This document shows positions 1 through 9,821 of a stretch of DNA of 64,000 bases, piece by piece. The stretch is from NCBI RefSeq assembly GCF_000315915.1, contig NC_020188.1, positions 203,501 to 267,500 of the forward strand, given 5' to 3'. The translations under genes were made by a program, and so were the position numbers. This DNA comes from Henningerozyma blattae CBS 6284. Taxonomy: Eukaryota > Ascomycota > Saccharomycetes > Saccharomycetales > Saccharomycetaceae. Below the pieces are notes generated by a model. The model worked only from the letters and a program-made list of their open reading frames with translations, had not been told where the DNA came from and did not search any database. Position 1 is the stretch's first letter; every line of letters begins with the position of its first letter.

Positions 1-1225
1 CTTCGCTTCTGGGTGTTGTTTTATCGTGTCAAGATACTTTTCTGTTGGATTTAAATTAGTTAAATTTTAAAGAAAGAAAAAATAAATCGTTTCGATTTAA
101 ATTCACACTCATTATTCATTCGCTATTTTCATTCTTTTTTTTTTTATTATTTTTCACTTTCATTATTGATAGATTTTACGTTTAACTTTATTAAAAACTT
201 AATTTTACTTAATTTTACTTCATTTTTCCATTTTATTTTTTAATAAACATAAATAATTTTATACATTTAGTATTTACATTCTTTAATAATATATTTACAT
301 CTTTAAGTTAAAAAAATGGGACTTAGCCAACGAGAAAATTCTATATAGTAATTAATTTTACTGTAGGATAATGGGCTTTAAGACTTAAGTATAAAAAGGT
401 AAATTAAATAAATATAAAAACAAACAAACACTAGAACGCATTGGAAATTGTTGTAATTGATAAAGATATATCAATATACTTTGAACTTAAAATATAGCAC
501 CAGGTATATTTACGCTTTCTTTTTTTTTCAATTTTTTTTTTTTGTTTAATAGCAATACTTCATAAGATATAATTCGTTTTGTCTTAAAACTCGTCCATCT
601 TACATCAATGATGAATATCTGTACGCTCAATTATCTACAGCTCCACCAGATCCATTTTCAATTTTCGTTACATACTGTTTGACACAATAATTTGTGACAC
701 TTCCCGGAACCGACGCCTCAGAGCCTCTAAATCATCCACCTGACATAAAAAAATATGCGGGACAGGCATTTCTTCCTGATAATGTGACTTTTTAGAGAGA
801 ATCATTTTTAAAATGACGAATTACCTATTTTGGAAAAGTTTTTCACTTCAGGAATTTACCATTTTTTTAATGGACTTCAGAGTTTTTATAAGGGTTATAT
901 TAAATGAACTATAATTTAAAAATAGACCATTATCAAAATTGCTTCTGAATAGAAAAATTCGTCTTTTTACGGATTGCAAGCGATTTGCTGAAGGAGTTAG
1001 TTAGAGTCAGAAATAAAGATCTCGATGTAAAGAGGTCCTCTTTTCTTGTACCTGATTTGTAATCTATTTACGAGTAAAATGTGTTTAAACCAGAAAATAC
1101 AAAAATACTACTCACTATAGTTCAAGGGTTAAAATGAACTGTATCTGTAACTTCTTGATTTTACTTTACTGTGCCTGTTCCTGATAGTATTGGCTAGGTT
1201 AACAAAATACTCATCATCAAACAGA
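1..1225. other. 5' intergenic region, promoter side of MCH5-like gene
   Basis: AT-rich DNA with several T-tracts and no coding frame of convincing quality on either strand. A somewhat GC-richer patch lies at about 640-770, with stops in the reading frames I followed. It must hold the promoter of the transporter gene that starts at 1226. I saw no tRNA, no LTR and no clean CGG-N10-CCG (Put3-type) site, which might have been expected for an MCH5 orthologue. Confidence 0.6.
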
Positions 1226-2848
1226 ATGATTTCAAATGATTTTGAAATAAATCAAGTAACGCAGGAATTTATAAGTGAAGTGAATAATAAGAGTGATGTA
1301 GATGGTATTAGTATTTCAAAAATAAATTATTCTGCTAATTCTAAAGGAGACGAATTTCCCACAGATCAGTACGAAATGGTGGTGGGAAAAGGTTCACTCG
1401 TGTACGATTCAGATTCTATATTGAGAGATACAGAAAACCAATTGAATGATAGCACTACTAATTACTTTGATGATGATCTACATAGTATCCAAGATTCCAA
1501 AAGTTTACAAGATGAGTCTCAGGAAGAAATACAAAATCAAGGATTTCTACTAGATGATGGAATTTATTACCCAGAAGGAGGGTTAAAAGCTTGGATAGCG
1601 ACTTTTGGATGCTTTTGTGGGTTCTTTGCATGTTTTGGCATTGGAAATGCTCTTGGAGCTGTAGAAACTCAAGTTCAAAAATACCAATTATCCTCCTATA
1701 GCTCAACAAAGATTGGCTGGATTTTTTCCCTAGAATTATTCTTCACCTTTATATCTTGTATTTTCTCTGGTACTTATTTTGATAGAAATGGGTTCAAAGC
1801 TCCAGTAATAGTAGGGACAATACTTCATGTGGGTGGTCTATGGGGGACTTCTACTTCTAATGACTATTGGGAATTTATACTATTTTTTTCATTGTTTTTA
1901 GGATGTGGTAATGGGGTTTTGATTTCTCCTTTGATGTCTGCTCCATGCCATTATTTCAATAGAAGACGAGGGTTAGCTACAGCATTATCCACTGTAGGCG
2001 GCTCTATTGGAGGGGCAATATTCCCTGTTATGCTAAGAGAGTTCTTTAAGCAAACAAGAGAAAATGATTCAAATTTTGGGTATCGCTGGGGGATAAGATC
2101 AATTGCAATACTAAATCTATCATTATTAATGTTGTCAATCTGTCTAGTTAAAGAAAGAATAACTCCAATAGCTCCAGTATTACCAGATAATTCGTTCAGG
2201 ACAAAGATGAATAATTTCATCCAAGTTTATATAAAAAACAGTTTTGATGCCAATGCATTTAAAGACAAGAGATATTTGTTCTGTGTCATAGGTACGATAA
2301 TGGGTGAAATATCAATTTGCTGTAGTATCACTTATTGGGGGACTTATTGTATTTCAAAGGGAATCACTGAGGCTGACGTTTATTTGCTAATTATGGTAAT
2401 TAATGTAAGTGGCATTCCAGGAAGATGGGTGCCGGGATATTTTAGCGACTTCATTGGGAGATTTAATACTGCAATAATCACACTATTATTACTGACCTTT
2501 GTGGAATTCTTTATTTGGTTACCATTTGGTAATAACATTAGAAATATGTATATTATTAGTATTCTTTATGGGTTCTTCTCCGGCAGTATCTTTTCTTTGT
2601 TGCCCGTGTGCTGTGGTCAAGTTTCCAAGACTGAAGAGTTTGGTAAAAGATACGCTACAATGTATTTCGTCGTTGCATTTGCAACATTAATCAGTGTCCC
2701 TTTTTCGGGTACTATTATCGGGAATGAGTCAGTAGCTTCTTATAATAGATTTATTATTTGGTGTAGTGCCACAACTTTAGTTTCTGCAGTTTGCTTCTGG
2801 ATTTCAAAGTATTATGCTGTTGGAGCTGGGCAAAGTATTCGTTTCTAG
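1226..2848 (+). CDS. MCH5: MCH5-like major facilitator (monocarboxylate-porter family) transporter
   Basis: Plasma-membrane transporter of the fungal Mch family; S. cerevisiae Mch5 takes up riboflavin. The 540-residue product has a hydrophilic acidic N-terminal tail of about 110 residues. The family entry motif PEGGLKAW follows at about residue 116, then roughly twelve hydrophobic segments, with the RRRGLATALSTVGGSIGG stretch typical of the MCT/MCH group near the middle. The open frame begins at 1190 with TTG, which is not a credible eukaryotic start, so the first ATG (1226) is used. Position supports MCH5 (YOR306C) over MCH2, MCH4 or ESBP6: ISW2 and CPA1 lie close by in the S. cerevisiae relative orientation. 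A T-run of about 23 bases follows the stop at 2897-2919. The family assignment is firm; the substrate is inferred from the orthologue. Confidence 0.8.
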   Translation: MISNDFEINQVTQEFISEVNNKSDVDGISISKINYSANSKGDEFPTDQYEMVVGKGSLVYDSDSILRDTENQLNDSTTNYFDDDLHSIQDSKSLQDESQEEIQNQGFLLDDGIYYPEGGLKAWIATFGCFCGFFACFGIGNALGAVETQVQKYQLSSYSSTKIGWIFSLELFFTFISCIFSGTYFDRNGFKAPVIVGTILHVGGLWGTSTSNDYWEFILFFSLFLGCGNGVLISPLMSAPCHYFNRRRGLATALSTVGGSIGGAIFPVMLREFFKQTRENDSNFGYRWGIRSIAILNLSLLMLSICLVKERITPIAPVLPDNSFRTKMNNFIQVYIKNSFDANAFKDKRYLFCVIGTIMGEISICCSITYWGTYCISKGITEADVYLLIMVINVSGIPGRWVPGYFSDFIGRFNTAIITLLLLTFVEFFIWLPFGNNIRNMYIISILYGFFSGSIFSLLPVCCGQVSKTEEFGKRYATMYFVVAFATLISVPFSGTIIGNESVASYNRFIIWCSATTLVSAVCFWISKYYAVGAGQSIRF

Positions 2849-3288
2849 TAAAACACACATTTTCATTTTGAGTGAATCACACTTTTTTCTTTTTTATTTT
2901 TTTTTTTTTTTTTTTTTTTGTATTTAAACATTTTATCATACATTCTATTTTCATATATTTAACATTATTTCACTTTCCTTATGTTTAAAATACGAAATCT
3001 TTAGTTGCCAATCTTTCTACCCTCATTAAACTTTATCTAATCGATTCATCATTTCTATGCTCTTTATATTTAGGTATGTATTTATATATGATTCTTTTCA
3101 ACTGCGTTATTTTAATTAATGTATTCTTGCTGCTTTTAGTGACACAAATTTTATTAAGCACGATTTCGGAAAGCTCTTAATAAAATGAACCAACAATAAA
3201 TAATTCAGATGAAATCAATTATTAAGCAAAATAAAGGGAGAAGACAAGATATTATAATTCGCCATACCATTATTATAAGGAAGAATTA
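2849..3288. other. Intergenic, with long T-tract
   Basis: 3' region of the MCH5-like gene and promoter of the next gene. A run of about 23 T at 2897-2919 is the main feature. No gene seen. Confidence 0.6.
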
Positions 3289-3897
3289 ATGTCAGAACAA
3301 ACTACAAGGGAAACTAGTTCAGTAGCTTCTCTTTCTATTGATAAAGATAAAAAACCTTTGCCCAACGAAAAAGTCACAGAAAAATCAAATATTCCAGAAG
3401 CTACAGAGAAAACAAACACAGATGAATTGAAAGTCTCCGAAAGTGCAAATAATCTAGGTGAAACACAGAGTCGAGAGGGATCAAAGAGTCGAGAAGGTTC
3501 AAAAAGTGATGCAATTCAAGCTAGAGAGGAAACTCCTGAATCAAGAACTTCACCCACACCAAGTGCAGCACTAAATGTAAAACATAAAGAAACTCCTACT
3601 TTTACAAAAACGGATGCAAAACCTAATTCTACAAGCACTACCGCCAACACAAATACTCAAGACGTCTCAAAAAATGCCATTGGTGAAACTCAAAATAACA
3701 ATACTGATACGGGGAAAGAACACTTAAAGGATGGTCAAGAAATTGTAACAGTCTACGATCTAGCAACCCAGATAGAAGGAACTCTTAGTGAACTACAAAA
3801 TACTATGAATGCTCATAGCATTGCTTTCCAAAAAACTTTTGATAGTATGGAGAAGCAATTGAATGATTTACTGGCTTCTGCCGATTTAGATAATTAG
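3289..3897 (+). CDS. Small acidic/polar protein with C-terminal coiled coil, possible BIL1 (YOR304C-A) homologue
   Basis: A 202-residue protein not recognised with certainty. The first 145 residues are Ser/Thr/Glu/Lys-rich and look disordered, with a short internal duplication (SREGSK twice, residues about 64-75). The last 50 residues, beginning near VTVYDLATQIEGTLSEL, form a heptad-patterned helix. In S. cerevisiae a 76-residue protein, Bil1 (a Bud6-binding ligand), is encoded between ISW2 and MCH5 on the strand opposite ISW2. This gene lies in the same interval and orientation relative to ISW2 and MCH5, so a Bil1 orthologue with a long extra N-terminus is a reasonable guess. That rests on position and coiled-coil character, not on an alignment. 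ATG start at 3289; no in-frame alternative is needed. Confidence 0.6.
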   Translation: MSEQTTRETSSVASLSIDKDKKPLPNEKVTEKSNIPEATEKTNTDELKVSESANNLGETQSREGSKSREGSKSDAIQAREETPESRTSPTPSAALNVKHKETPTFTKTDAKPNSTSTTANTNTQDVSKNAIGETQNNNTDTGKEHLKDGQEIVTVYDLATQIEGTLSELQNTMNAHSIAFQKTFDSMEKQLNDLLASADLDN

Positions 3898-4324
3898 TCT
3901 TAGGAAATAAGTTCGAGCCTGTGAATTTTTATGTTTTTTTATAATAAAATAGTATCATTGTTTCTTTGATTTTTTATCAATACTTTTTACATGCATTTCT
4001 AATCTTAATCGAAGTATTTTTTTTTAGATTGTTATTTTATAAATTTTTGTTATTGCATTAGTTTATATTTTCCTTTATAGTAGCTACCTGCTTACCTCAT
4101 TCCTTAATTATTCTTTATCGTAGTTGTGTTGTGTTCATGAATTTTTTTCTACTATCTATTAATAATAATAAATTGTGAATTTTCAAGCTATTTAACATTT
4201 CCGTCTCAACAAAATACACATGTATTAAACAATTAAGATACTAAACAATGAAAGAAACATGCCAAGAAATATATATGCAATATTAATCCACTTTACATTT
4301 TAAATAATATAGTATATTTAGATA
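3898..4324. other. Intergenic, nothing recognised
   Basis: AT-rich spacer between two tandem plus-strand genes. It serves as the CUS1 promoter. No RNA gene, repeat or clear motif seen. Confidence 0.6.
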
Positions 4325-5767
4325 ATGGCCAGAAAATCCAAAAAGAACAGTAAAAAGATCGCCACCAATGACAAAGCAGAATTCACAAAAATTTTAGAGG
4401 AAAGAAAAAAAAGCCAACAGCGGGCATCTAAGAATAAACAGAAAACTGATAGTAATAACAACTCCCAACTCTACGACAAATTTAAAGATTTATTTCAAAA
4501 ATTTGAACAGCCAAAGAATATATCAGAAAATACAACTACTATTTCTCAAGATGCCCCAACTTTCGAGTCTAATAAAAAAAGAAAAATTATAGAGGATTCT
4601 AATGCTATAACCGAACCTACACAAGATCTTAAAATTGTATCAGTAGAAGAAGAAGACAATAACTCAAGACCTTCTAAACGGAAACTTCGCAAACTTACAA
4701 AGCCAACTTTAGCAGAGCTTAAAGGCATTTCTAACTATCCAGAAAATATTGAGTGGTTTGATTGCGATGCCCCATACCCATATTTACTTGCAGGAATTAA
4801 AACATCTAAAAATATAATACCAATACCGCCAAGTTGGCAACAGAAAAGAGGATATCTATCGGGACGTTCACTCTTAAATAAAAGACCTTTCCAATTACCT
4901 TCTATAATCAGAGAAACAGGTATTGAGGAAATGAGAAAAATATCTCTGGGTGAGGACATAAGTAATGAGAAATCCCTAAAAGAAATTACCAGATCGAGAG
5001 TTCAACCTAAAACAGATACATTCGACTTGGATTACAAAAAGTTATACGATGTATTCTTCAAGATAGGTAAAAATTGGAAACCCTCTACCTTATTACCCTT
5101 TGGTGATCTATATTTTGAAAATCGGAACCTAGTTGAAGATGCAGAGTGGAAATCTAAAACCAAAGACTTGGGTCCAGGTAAGTTAAGTTCAAGAATGCGT
5201 AATATCATAGGCTTAAAAGCGGGCCAACTTCCTCCTTGGATTCATAAGATGAAAGAGCTTGGCCTACCGCCGAGTTATCCAAGTTTAAAAATTGTAGGAT
5301 TAAATTGGGATATTAGTGATTTGGTAGATGGTATATATGGTACTTTAGAAGATACATCTAGCGGCAACTCTATAGAATCAGGGTATTTTGGAGAAATGAT
5401 TAATTTTGAACACGATAGTGAACCAAAAAAAGAATACAACTTTAATAGTCAAAATAATACTACAAACGGCAAGAAAGAAACAGATATATCTTTGACGGAA
5501 GTAGATATGCAAGATTCTTCTGATACAGGCATAATAAAATCACAGAATATCAATGATGATGGGAAGGATAAACAATTGTACAGAATTTTAAAGGAAAATA
5601 CCGAATCTTCAGATTCGATTGACAGAATCTCAACCTCTAAAATATACAATTTAATTTCTGATTCCAATAAGAGTTCATCATCAAGCTTTCCCAGTGGGAA
5701 TCCAAAAACAAACTCAGAATCGGAGAAAGAGGAAGATTCAAAATACAGACAGAATTTCAAATTTTAA
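4325..5767 (+). CDS. CUS1: U2 snRNP splicing factor CUS1 (SF3b145 homologue)
   Basis: Nuclear SF3b subunit needed for U2 snRNP binding to the intron branch region; in S. cerevisiae it partners Hsh49. The 480-residue protein starts with a Lys-rich basic tail. The conserved DUF382 block lies at about residues 118-200 (KPTLAELKGISNYPENIEWFD onward, with PPSWQQKRGYLSGR). A PSP-type proline-rich block lies at about 252-335 (STLLPFGDLYFENRN, then LPPWIHKMKELGLPPSYP). The last 130 residues are Ser/Asp/Asn-rich and poorly conserved, which makes it somewhat longer than the S. cerevisiae protein (436 residues). It is convergent with ISW2 200 bp downstream. In S. cerevisiae CUS1 is YMR240C, in the sister block to its neighbours here, so its presence beside ISW2 is part of the interleaved synteny. 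Confidence 0.93.
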   Translation: MARKSKKNSKKIATNDKAEFTKILEERKKSQQRASKNKQKTDSNNNSQLYDKFKDLFQKFEQPKNISENTTTISQDAPTFESNKKRKIIEDSNAITEPTQDLKIVSVEEEDNNSRPSKRKLRKLTKPTLAELKGISNYPENIEWFDCDAPYPYLLAGIKTSKNIIPIPPSWQQKRGYLSGRSLLNKRPFQLPSIIRETGIEEMRKISLGEDISNEKSLKEITRSRVQPKTDTFDLDYKKLYDVFFKIGKNWKPSTLLPFGDLYFENRNLVEDAEWKSKTKDLGPGKLSSRMRNIIGLKAGQLPPWIHKMKELGLPPSYPSLKIVGLNWDISDLVDGIYGTLEDTSSGNSIESGYFGEMINFEHDSEPKKEYNFNSQNNTTNGKKETDISLTEVDMQDSSDTGIIKSQNINDDGKDKQLYRILKENTESSDSIDRISTSKIYNLISDSNKSSSSSFPSGNPKTNSESEKEEDSKYRQNFKF

Positions 5768-5967
5768 TTCAAATTTACAGTTATTCCAATGGTGGTATAC
5801 TATCATATATATTCTATAAATTTTTTAAGGTTTTTGTCATGGAGAATTTAATGTTACACTGTTCATTATGCATATAAAATGGAATAAAGTTATTTAATTT
5901 TATTATATAAGTCAGAAATAGTTGTTGTTGAGGGGGAGGGGGGCGTTAGGTAATAATTATAGTTTTT

Positions 5968-8900
5968 CTACTTAACCTTCTGTCTCTTGTCGTCGTGAAC
6001 TTCGTTAGTCTGCTGGGTTACTCTCATGACCACAGTATTATTCATGGCGGGTAATGGAGTCTCATCTTTTTTAGGTCTATGACGCTTTTTCTTAAGGGTT
6101 TCTGGAGCTTCGTGCTCTCTCATAATTAGAGACAACAGAGTAGTAATTCTCTTCGATAGCTCGTGAATTGATCTAGTTTTTATAAACCAATCAAATGTGA
6201 ATAATTCACTCTTCATAATCTCTTGTTTTACTCTTTCATATAATTTGTCAGAAAACAGGCCGTATTTATTAACGACCAATAGCATGAATCGGTCTTCAAG
6301 TGCGTTATAAGTTCTACGGGCATTATTTGGTGGGTACTGTATGACTAATTCATGTAAAGGATATTTACATAGTTCAATCTTTTGTTTTAACAATTGCTCT
6401 TGTTGCTTTAATTTTTCTTGTTTTTTCATACCATTTTCAATTGTTGTTATGTATCTCTCATATCCCTGGATTTCAGTGTATCTTTCCCAAAAAATTTTAT
6501 GATATGATCTAACCTCATCTAATGTTTTGGTTTCCAATGCATTTTGAATCATCTTTAAATTATCTTTGCCGTATTTTGCAGATGCAGATATGAATGAGAG
6601 GAAATCACGCTTGGTCCAGTTATTAAAAGCAAGACTAATTAATCGTTGTTTTTCATTTTCATCTTCTTCATTGAAATCAGGAGCATTATCAATGATTTCC
6701 TGTTCAGCTTTAATTTTTTTCTCAATATCACTGTCAGATTTATTACTTTCCTTTTCTTTTTCATCATCACTTGCATCATCGCTGTCACTATCATTTACGT
6801 TACTACTATTTATATCATATGCTGTTACTTTATAATTAACTTTCTTTTTATAAGATAATTGTTCCTTTTGCTGAAGTTCATTAAGTTCTTTAGGAAAAAA
6901 TTGGAAATCTTGGGTATTTATCATTTTAGGAGCACGAGGTGCTTTGATCTGTTGGGCAGTTTTATTAGAGTTTTTGGAATTCGATTTTGAACCACCAATT
7001 ATCTCTTTATAATAGTCATCTACTGAATATGTTTGTTGAGTAGTTCTTCTTTCTCTTCTAGATGGATTAATCCATTCTACTACTTTATCTTCTGATTTTT
7101 TATTGAATGTTTTCCCATTCCATTCGTAAGCAGATTGATTTTCCAGACCGTTAAACTTCTGAAGATCATCTAGACCCAAAGCTTGGTATTTTTGATTTAA
7201 TTCTTCAGTTTTCTTTTCACCCCTATGCAATATTTCATCAATATCAGCATCAACTGTCATTGATCCAGAAGACGTTCCGAAAATATCTTTGGCACCATAT
7301 TGAATCATTTCTACCAAATCATCTTTAGTATTACCTAAATTACTAGTCCTTTTCCCAGTACCTTGTTGAATAACTAACTGGTCTAATCTCAACTTTTGAG
7401 CAGCACGTTCAATAACTTTTTCTTCAATAGCATTTTCAGTAACAAACCTATAAACATGAACTTGTTTTTTTTGACCAATTCTGTGAGCTCTATCCATAGC
7501 TTGTAAATCTGCTTGTGGATTCCAATCAGAATCGAATAAAACAACCGTATCTGCTGTAACTAAGTTAATACCCAAACCACCAGCACGTGTTGTTAGTAAG
7601 AAAACAAATTTATCTGAGTTTGGTGAGTTGTAATCATCAATAGCCTGAATACGCTCTTCATGAGCTGTTGAGCCGTCAATCCTACAGTAATTAAAACCAC
7701 GAAAATAACAATAATCTTCCAATATATCTAATAATCTAGACATTTGGCTAAAAATTAGGACACGTGAACCTTTTTCCTTAAGTCTTTTCAATAATTTATC
7801 TAAAATAATCATTTTACCTGCATTGAAAACCAGATGCTCATCAGTTGTGTATGGTGGACCTGGTTCTGCACCTTCAAATAAATATGGGTGATTACAGCAT
7901 TTTCTTAATTGCATAACTATATTTAAAAGTCTTGTTTTACCTTCTCTTTTACCTATTGCACCATTAACCGCATCGATATCTTTTTCTAAAAGAGATTTAT
8001 ACCATTTAAGTTGCATTTCAGTCATACCCACATAAACATTGGTTTCAATTTTGGGTAGCAATGACTTTTCTACATCAGCTTTAATTCTTCTTAATAGGAA
8101 GGGGTTTAAGACTGAATGTAATTGTTGAACAACAACTTCTTGATCTTGTTCATTGTTGTTTTGTTCGAACCATTCATCGAATACTTCCGAATCACCAAAA
8201 ACGTCTGGTAATAAGAAGTTTAATAAAGCCCATAATTCATGTAAGTTATTTTGTAATGGAGTACCTGTAATCAATAGTCTGTTTTTAGAATAGAAAAGTC
8301 TAATAATTTGCGAGAGTGCACTTTGTTCGTTTTTAATTCGATGAGCTTCATCGATAACAATATACTGCCATGCAATTTTTTTTAAAGTGCCCTTTTCTTT
8401 AATAACCATTTCATAAGAGGTGATTAATACGTCAAATTTTGCTTCCAGCACGACATTATGTAGAATGTCAGCTCTTGTATCTTTATCACCGTGTAAAATA
8501 ACTGTGGAAACCTCTGGTGTCCATTTGGAAAATTCACGACGCCAATTATCTAATGTTGATTTTGGAACAATAACTAAAAACGGACCATCTATTTTTTTAA
8601 CATACCTTAGGTACCCCAGGAATGAAATTGTTTGTAGCGTCTTACCAAGACCCATTTCATCTGCAAGTATTCCCGATAATTTATTTTCATGTAAAGCAAT
8701 AAGCCAATTTAAACCTTGGATTTGATAATCTCTTAAGGTACCTGATTGAATGAAAGATGGGGATTCCGAAACATAGTCTTCTTCTTCTAACTCATCTAAA
8801 CCCTCTCCTTCTTCTTCTGCCATTAATTCGGCGTCTTCTTCTTTTTCAGATTTTCTATTATGACGTGAACCATTTTTTGAGTGTCCAGATCTTTTAACAT

Positions 8901-9144
8901 TCTCACTATCAATTTCTTTCAGAAGTTTCTGTATATTTTTATCTTGTTTAGCTCTAACGCCTAAAAAATGACGAAACAAATCTGTTAACCCTAATAAATA
9001 TTTAAATCTTTTAAAAGTATCACTCCTATCCCTTTGTTTGGCAATTTTAGGGTCAACATCCAAGACAAATTTCTTCTTTCTGTCTGCCATAAATTTGGCA
9101 CCTTTATCCGCAAAAGCATCAACATTGTCCTGTTCTTCACTCAT
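5968..9144 (-). CDS. ISW2: ISWI-family ATP-dependent chromatin remodeller ISW2
   Basis: Nuclear Snf2-family translocase that slides nucleosomes; Isw2 represses early meiotic and other genes with Itc1. The 1058-residue protein has a basic N-terminal segment ([12 protein letters not shown]), an AutoN-like acidic-basic region, the helicase core starting near residue 150 with Walker [13 protein letters not shown] at about 160-170, DEAH at about 264, and helicase-C with the Arg motif [16 protein letters not shown]. The HAND-SANT-SLIDE module fills about 740-1000 ([54 protein letters not shown]). ISW1 is the close paralogue. I prefer ISW2 because CPA1 and an MCH5-like gene flank it, as in S. cerevisiae YOR303W-YOR306C, and because the linker and tail match what I recall of Isw2. 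ATG at 9144. Confidence 0.9.
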   Translation of the reverse strand: MSEEQDNVDAFADKGAKFMADRKKKFVLDVDPKIAKQRDRSDTFKRFKYLLGLTDLFRHFLGVRAKQDKNIQKLLKEIDSENVKRSGHSKNGSRHNRKSEKEEDAELMAEEEGEGLDELEEEDYVSESPSFIQSGTLRDYQIQGLNWLIALHENKLSGILADEMGLGKTLQTISFLGYLRYVKKIDGPFLVIVPKSTLDNWRREFSKWTPEVSTVILHGDKDTRADILHNVVLEAKFDVLITSYEMVIKEKGTLKKIAWQYIVIDEAHRIKNEQSALSQIIRLFYSKNRLLITGTPLQNNLHELWALLNFLLPDVFGDSEVFDEWFEQNNNEQDQEVVVQQLHSVLNPFLLRRIKADVEKSLLPKIETNVYVGMTEMQLKWYKSLLEKDIDAVNGAIGKREGKTRLLNIVMQLRKCCNHPYLFEGAEPGPPYTTDEHLVFNAGKMIILDKLLKRLKEKGSRVLIFSQMSRLLDILEDYCYFRGFNYCRIDGSTAHEERIQAIDDYNSPNSDKFVFLLTTRAGGLGINLVTADTVVLFDSDWNPQADLQAMDRAHRIGQKKQVHVYRFVTENAIEEKVIERAAQKLRLDQLVIQQGTGKRTSNLGNTKDDLVEMIQYGAKDIFGTSSGSMTVDADIDEILHRGEKKTEELNQKYQALGLDDLQKFNGLENQSAYEWNGKTFNKKSEDKVVEWINPSRRERRTTQQTYSVDDYYKEIIGGSKSNSKNSNKTAQQIKAPRAPKMINTQDFQFFPKELNELQQKEQLSYKKKVNYKVTAYDINSSNVNDSDSDDASDDEKEKESNKSDSDIEKKIKAEQEIIDNAPDFNEEDENEKQRLISLAFNNWTKRDFLSFISASAKYGKDNLKMIQNALETKTLDEVRSYHKIFWERYTEIQGYERYITTIENGMKKQEKLKQQEQLLKQKIELCKYPLHELVIQYPPNNARRTYNALEDRFMLLVVNKYGLFSDKLYERVKQEIMKSELFTFDWFIKTRSIHELSKRITTLLSLIMREHEAPETLKKKRHRPKKDETPLPAMNNTVVMRVTQQTNEVHDDKRQKVK

Positions 9145-9821
9145 GCCAATTGATTAATATTCGAATTTAGAATTTAATATTGCTGTTTTTCTTATTTCTG
9201 ATGCTATTTTTTTCGAAGTGTCTGATCTAAAAAGATTTGAAAAATCGTATTTCTTTAGCTGATTGTGATAAATAAATGAATTAATGTCTAAAAAAAGTAA
9301 TGATCTAGCTTATATGCCTTATAAAATAGTTGTATTTAATGACACTTGTAATTCTTGAATATTTGCGGAACCTGGTGAGTTATTATTATCTGTAATTTAT
9401 TGATCTCTTTCTTCCAGCAAAATAAACTATTTATTGTTTTTTTTTGGAAATTTTTTTTGACGATGCCAAAGACGTAATATTTCCTTTTCGTAAAAGTATT
9501 CTGCTATATTCATTCTCTGTCGGCAAAAACGAAAATACAATAATACCGATATGATCACGTGGATAAGCAGATAGTCTTCAAAAATAAATTCAAAAAATAT
9601 TTAAAGATATGATTAAAAGATGCAATGTTTATAGTACTATGTAAGTTATATATGCTGGGTATGTATACAACTCTTGTTGAGTTGTATGAGTATATCGATT
9701 GATTTGTGTCTATAATGATGTAAGAAAGTCCGAGAATGGAAATAGTATGTTAGTGAGTTATTTTTTTGCTTACTATTTAATGTAAGGCAGTAAACTGTAA
9801 GATGGAATTAAATGCATTATT
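9145..9821. other. Intergenic: ISW2 promoter and 3' region of the BTB gene
   Basis: AT-rich. A CACGTG box at 9556-9561 (within GATCACGTGG) is a candidate Cbf1/Pho4-type site about 410 bp upstream of the ISW2 start. No RNA gene or small gene recognised. Confidence 0.5.

Noticed and set aside
640..790. Relic gene or Put3 site in the first kilobase
   Set aside because: The translated patches hit stops and match nothing I recognise. CGG and CCG triplets are present but not with N10 spacing.
1190..1225. Extension of the MCH5-like frame to 1190
   Set aside because: The codon at 1190 is TTG. Yeast genes normally start at ATG, and the first one is at 1226.
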